Part shown: in pieces, positions 14,728 through 17,396 of the stretch
Layout of the letters: the number at the start of each line of letters is the position of its first letter
Position numbering within the stretch: the stretch's first letter is position 1
Assembly: GCA_003567115.1 (NCBI GenBank)
Contig: PXAP01000106.1
Location: forward strand, 1-17,396
Source: Bacteroidota bacterium
Lineage (GTDB): Bacteria > Bacteroidota > Bacteroidia > Bacteroidales > PUMT01
Direction of reading: 5' to 3'
DNA: 17,396 bases
Notes under the pieces: model-generated
What the model was told of the DNA's origin: nothing
Seen by the model: the letters and a program-made list of their open reading frames with translations, nothing else
Databases searched by the model: none
Program-made: the position numbers and the translations under genes

Positions 14728-15669
14728 ATGAAACTTACACAACCTTTACAGAAAACATCCCGGCCATGGCTTGTTGTAATTACCGGTCCCACCGGCGTCG
14801 GAAAAACCAGGCTTTGTGCCGATCTTGCATCAGTCTTTAATTCATCTGTAATATCAGCCGATTCCCGGCAGATGTTCAGGGAGATGAAAATAGGTACAGC
14901 AGTTCCCTCTCCGGATCAGATGAAAAAGTCAAAACATTATTTCATAGGCAACCTGTCAATTCATGATTATTACAATGCAAGCATGTTCGAATATGAATCT
15001 CTGGAATTGCTGAAAATTTTATTTGAAAGTACTAAAATTGTTTTTATGACCGGAGGATCCGGTCTATATATAGATGCCCTATGTCATGGAATTGATGATC
15101 TGCCCACTGTTGATCCTGAACTGCGGAAAAACCTGTCAAAAGAATACCGGTTATATGGAATGAAATGGTTAAGAGATCACCTGAAAAAACTGGATCCTGT
15201 ACATTATGAGAGGGTTGATCTGAAAAATCCGAAACGAATGCTAAAGGCTGTGGAAATAAGTCTGATGACAGGCAAACCTTATTCTTCATATCTGACCTCC
15301 CGAAAAAAAGAAAGGTTTTTCAATGTTTTCAAGATAGGCCTTAACCGTGAAAGGAAAGAATTGTATAAAATTATCAATTACCGGGTGGACAAAATGATGA
15401 AGCAGGGGCTTCTTAAGGAAGCCGAAACCCTTTATGAGTACCGGCATCTGAATGCTTTGAATACGGTCGGCTACAAAGAATTGTTTGATTATATTGAAGG
15501 AAGCATCACCCTCGAAAAAGCAGTGGAACTCATTAAACGCAACAGCCGCCGGTATGCCAAAAGACAACTGACCTGGATGGCCAAAGATAAAGAAATACAA
15601 TGGTTTCACCCTGATGACTATTTACGTATATCAGATCTGATTGAAACCCGGACCGGAATTAAACCATAA
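14728..15669 (+). CDS. miaA: tRNA dimethylallyltransferase
   Basis: This 313-residue cytosolic enzyme transfers the dimethylallyl group from dimethylallyl diphosphate to N6 of A37 in tRNAs that read UNN codons. Signatures are the P-loop GPTGVGKT (20-27), SADSRQMF (43-50) carrying the catalytic Asp45, GGSGLYIDAL (109-118), the PKRMLKAVEI segment, and a C-terminal end with VGYKELFDYI, RNSRRYAKRQLTWM and a final WF. Length is normal for the family. The ATG at 14728 puts the P-loop 20 residues in, as expected. It is the last gene of the acyl-CoA reductase unit; a gene-free AT-rich stretch follows and no clear terminator is visible. Confidence 0.97.
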   Translation: MKLTQPLQKTSRPWLVVITGPTGVGKTRLCADLASVFNSSVISADSRQMFREMKIGTAVPSPDQMKKSKHYFIGNLSIHDYYNASMFEYESLELLKILFESTKIVFMTGGSGLYIDALCHGIDDLPTVDPELRKNLSKEYRLYGMKWLRDHLKKLDPVHYERVDLKNPKRMLKAVEISLMTGKPYSSYLTSRKKERFFNVFKIGLNRERKELYKIINYRVDKMMKQGLLKEAETLYEYRHLNALNTVGYKELFDYIEGSITLEKAVELIKRNSRRYAKRQLTWMAKDKEIQWFHPDDYLRISDLIETRTGIKP

Positions 15670-15925
15670 TAATTCTGGTAATAAATCAAATGTCATGTTG
15701 TTATCTGAAAAATAAAATTAATCCTTTATAATGAATTGATTATAAGTCAAAATATTCACAATAATTTTGAAATCAAAAAATCACATTAACTTTTAAAATC
15801 ATTAATTTTATTGATATATATGGCGCCTGTAATTCTGATAACGCAACACTGATAGTAATAAATAACAAAAAATTGATTTACGTTATAAAATAAAGGGCTT
15901 ATAATCAGGCAAAAATAGTTATAAG
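15670..15925 (+). promoter_or_regulatory. AT-rich leader region of the Nudix gene
   Basis: This 256-base AT-rich gap holds a perfect -7 element TAATTTTG at 15762-15769, but the nearest -33-like ATTG (15735-15738) is 23 bases away, longer than usual. If it is used, the leader would be about 150 bases. Nothing else is recognisable. Confidence 0.35.
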
Positions 15926-16402
15926 ATGCATAAACCAAGTGAGCTGAAACAATTTACAATAAGGGTGTACGGAATATTGATCAATGATAAAAAGGAGATC
16001 TTATTAAGCGATGAGTTCAGATTTAACAGAAGGATGACCAAATTTCCAGGCGGTGGACTCAAATACGGCGAAGGCCCGGAAGACTGTATCCGGAGAGAAT
16101 CTTTGGAGGAATTTGGTCAGCCCGCCGAAATATTAAGCCACTTTTATACCACGGGATTTTTTCAGAAAGCAATGTTTCTTGATAACCACCAACTTATAAG
16201 TATTTATTACAGAATCAAATTACCTGGAGGAATAAAGTTTCCTGTATCTGCAAAATCGTTTGATTATCCCTCAGAAACAGAAGGTGCCCAGTCTTTTCGC
16301 TGGCAAAAACTCAGAGAGTTTAGAGAAAATGATCTTAGCTTCCCTGTCGATAAATTTGTTTCAAAAATGCTGAACAAACAGTACGAAGCAGGTATTATCT
16401 GA
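15926..16402 (+). CDS. Nudix hydrolase
   Basis: This 158-residue cytosolic Nudix-fold hydrolase cleaves nucleoside diphosphates linked to another moiety. The Nudix box is complete at 43-65: G, five residues, E49, seven residues, R57-E58, then E61-E62, F63, G64. The two hydrophobic positions of the consensus are Ser59 and Gln65, which is slightly unusual. The N-terminal strand (TIRVYGILINDKKEILL) and the following GGG before the box are typical. No specificity motif (ADP-ribose, 8-oxo-dGTP, CoA) is evident, so the substrate is unknown. It is monocistronic; the start ATG is the first in frame after a stop-rich stretch. Confidence 0.9.
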   Translation: MHKPSELKQFTIRVYGILINDKKEILLSDEFRFNRRMTKFPGGGLKYGEGPEDCIRRESLEEFGQPAEILSHFYTTGFFQKAMFLDNHQLISIYYRIKLPGGIKFPVSAKSFDYPSETEGAQSFRWQKLREFRENDLSFPVDKFVSKMLNKQYEAGII

Positions 16403-16403
16403 A

Positions 16404-16544
16404 AAAATAACCGCAAAACCCCAGCAATAAGCATTACACCGAAATCGGTCATATCCGGAACCTGTTCTGTAATAAGCAAGCCGACAGCAATTATATATCC
16501 GTAATATCGAAAGGGGCATCGGATATGGTTAAATATGCAGTGAC
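16404..16544 (-). pseudogene. possible C-terminal remnant of an EamA/DMT-family transporter
   Basis: On the minus strand the frame reads PFRY, then YGYIIAVGLLITE, then QVPD and DFGVMLIAGVLRLFF. The last helices of EamA drug/metabolite transporters typically show PFRY, a hydrophobic helix, GE-x-PD and LGAALIVGSGLY (from memory). Just upstream the similarity seems to continue in a second frame (VTAYLTISDA), implying a frameshift near 16515. The hydrophobic helix is about three residues short and there is no intact start or upstream body. The open frame runs on into antisense of the Nudix gene, so it is not a functional gene. Confidence 0.35.
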
Positions 16545-16738
16545 TTCCGGTAGAGAAACGGTTATCTTTTTGATATTCTAATTGAGCCGGAAAAATAATT
16601 TGTAGATTTTTTCCTCGCTTTGTGAGAATGATATTACCCTGCCTGCTATAATACAAATAATAAATCATAAATAGTTATCTCCTGAATTTGTGGCATTTAC
16701 ACAATACAGCCTGTTACATATCCTTAACCCTCTTAAAA

Positions 16739-16755
16739 TTGGCATGATATTTACA
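16739..16755 (+). promoter_or_regulatory. possible sigma-54 (RpoN) promoter of the CsbD-like gene
   Basis: TTGGCATG (-24 block) and TTAC (-12 block) fit the yTGGCACG-N4-TTGC consensus, with two deviations (T for C in CACG, A for G in TTGC) and the correct distance: ten bases between the GG and the AC replacing GC. Transcription would start near 16767, about 60 bases before the ATG at 16826. No TTTG/TAnnTTTG pair competes nearby. Confidence 0.4.
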
Positions 16756-16825
16756 ACTGTTATTGGGTAAACCATAAAAACAGCAAAAGAATAACAGGTA
16801 CTTAAAAATCAAAAAACTCAGAGCT

Positions 16826-17011
16826 ATGAACAAATTACAAATTAAAGGAAACTGGAACCAGGTCAAAGGAAAACTAAAACAGAAGTACAGTGAATTAACT
16901 GACGATGATCTTGCCTTTATTGAAGGTAAAGAAGATGAGCTTCTGGGAAGGTTACAGAGAAAAACCGGTGAAACAAAAGAAAAACTGATTGAAGAGATAA
17001 ACAGATTGTAA
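16826..17011 (+). CDS. CsbD-family stress protein
   Basis: This is a 61-residue, highly charged, mostly helical protein of the CsbD-like family (general stress proteins, proposed to be small cytosolic chaperone-like or desiccation-related proteins). Marks are the opening LQIKGNWNQVKGKLKQKY (4-21), the LTDDDLAFIEGKEDELLGRLQ segment in two parts (24-44), and the GETKEKLIEEI end. The length is typical of the Bacteroidota members. It stands alone behind a sigma-54-like site and is followed by a large dyad at 17040, 29 bases after its stop. Confidence 0.9.
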   Translation: MNKLQIKGNWNQVKGKLKQKYSELTDDDLAFIEGKEDELLGRLQRKTGETKEKLIEEINRL

Positions 17012-17039
17012 CCAAGTGTAATTTATTTGACCTTAAAAT

Positions 17040-17083
17040 CCGCATCCCATATTTGTGCCATATGGCATAAATATAGGACGCGG
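17040..17083. repeat. 44-base dyad after the CsbD-like gene
   Basis: A nearly complete palindrome is centred between 17061 and 17062. The inner 12 bases TGCCATATGGCA are perfect, then come a G/T pair, six more pairs (ATATTT / AAATAT), one mismatch, three pairs, one mismatch and a closing CCGC / GCGG. No T-run follows on either strand, so it is not a standard terminator, although it may still protect the csbD-like mRNA 3' end. Confidence 0.7.
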
Positions 17084-17117
17084 TCATGTCCTGGCGGGGC
17101 TTTACCCGAAAGGCATG

Positions 17118-17199
17118 TTCGCTAAAAAATAGGCGGTGCGCAGCAAAAATAGGGCTTAAAGACACATCTTCCAGGGGTGGATAGTCCTATTTTAGTGAA
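17118..17199. repeat. repeated AAAATAGG boxes, two direct and one inverted
   Basis: TTCGCTAAAAAATAGG (17118-17133) is matched in reverse complement by CCTATTTTAGTGAA (17186-17199) with one substitution and a 2-base indel. A second direct copy GCAAAAATAGG lies at 17143-17153 and gives a perfect 8-bp inverted pair with CCTATTTT at 17186-17193. These could be protein-binding boxes or decayed element ends. Confidence 0.45.
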
Positions 17200-17260
17200 T
17201 TTTTTACTAGCCCATATCCTTAGTGGGTTTTAAATAAATATAAATACTTTAATGTTATGA

Positions 17261-17312
17261 ATCCCACATGTTACTTCGTAACACAAAAAGGCATGTATAA
17301 AGCATGTGGGAT
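17261..17312. repeat. 10-bp inverted repeat with an inner hairpin
   Basis: ATCCCACATG (17261-17270) and CATGTGGGAT (17303-17312) are perfect complements. Overlapping the left arm, TGTTAC (17269-17274) and GTAACA (17278-17283) form a 6-bp stem with a TTC loop, so the two structures compete for two bases. A GCATGT direct repeat occurs at 17291 and 17302. No T-run follows. Confidence 0.6.
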
Positions 17313-17396
17313 CCATCCGTTTGAAATACTGAACATGAATTACCTGCTAAACATAATTAATTGAATATTAACTTGATTAACCTGTTTTATTAGGAT

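Larger units (their letters stand above)
16403..16825. other. intergenic region between the Nudix and CsbD-like genes
   Basis: This 423-base gap contains the possible transporter remnant (minus strand, 16404-16544) and a sigma-54-like site (16739-16755). The rest (16545-16738 and 16756-16825) is AT-rich with no further gene or stem I can support. Confidence 0.5.
17012..17396. other. structured non-coding tail of the window
   Basis: These 385 bases carry three separate dyads (17040-17083; 17118-17199; 17261-17312), described individually. The only coding hint is a 35-codon frame from ATG 17257 to TGA 17362-17364 (begins MNPTCYFVTQKGMYKACGIH) that runs straight through the third dyad. It has no visible start signal and is not called as a gene. 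Confidence 0.5.

Noticed and set aside
16264..16668. A 134-codon minus-strand gene overlapping the Nudix gene
   Set aside because: About a third of it is the antisense of a well-supported Nudix frame and the upstream part is low-complexity; only 16404-16544 resembles a protein family, and it looks frameshifted.
17040..17083. Rho-independent terminator of the CsbD-like gene
   Set aside because: The stem is strong, but no run of T follows on either strand.

Overview
The window looks like a Bacteroidota (probably Bacteroidales-type) chromosome of moderate, AT-leaning composition. Supporting signs are promoters with the phylum's -33 TTTG / -7 TAnnTTTG layout, start codons mostly without strong Shine-Dalgarno sites, BlaR1-type membrane proteases fused to a TonB C-terminal domain, a 'CCC motif' membrane protein, a SiaC/DUF1987 protein and a short Bacteroidota-style lipoprotein. 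I see no rRNA, tRNA, CRISPR array, transposase or phage gene.

Layout. (1) 1-1116: the 3' end of an unidentified plus-strand gene converges on a ProXp-ala/YbaK-type tRNA-editing deacylase. Behind the deacylase lies what appears to be the broken-off tail of a short-chain dehydrogenase. (2) 1117-5493: a two-gene minus-strand operon of exported amidohydrolases with three amidohydrolase domains in total, only one of which keeps a full metal-binding set. (3) 5494-6760: a long gene-poor stretch with a 47-residue lipoprotein and several nested inverted repeats, ending in a clear promoter for glyceraldehyde-3-phosphate dehydrogenase. (4) 6761-9530: gap, a bidirectional-looking terminator, then convergent minus-strand genes for a SiaC-like phosphoprotein and a MacB/FtsX-type ABC permease. 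(5) 9658-12293: a BlaI/BlaR1 regulatory island made of a stand-alone TonB-domain protein, a BlaI-family repressor and a BlaR1-like M56 protease with a TonB tail. The stand-alone protein is a clear paralogue of the BlaR1 tail. Both promoters carry the dyad AACTA-N6-TAGTT (two copies upstream, one copy at blaI), which I read as the BlaI operator. (6) 12436-13121: a DUF2752 / CCC-motif membrane pair. (7) 13161-15669: acyl-CoA reductase, a pRiA4b Orf3-like protein and miaA, all in one direction. (8) 15926-17396: a Nudix hydrolase, a possible DMT-transporter remnant, a CsbD-like stress protein behind a sigma-54-like site, and a highly structured non-coding tail.

How the genes fit together: most are housekeeping or stress genes in short independent units. 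The one coherent candidate system is the BlaI-BlaR1-TonB island, where a membrane protease would sense an envelope signal, inactivate the BlaI-like repressor, and release both its own operon and the stand-alone TonB-domain gene. All functional statements come from reading sequence motifs; no database search was run.
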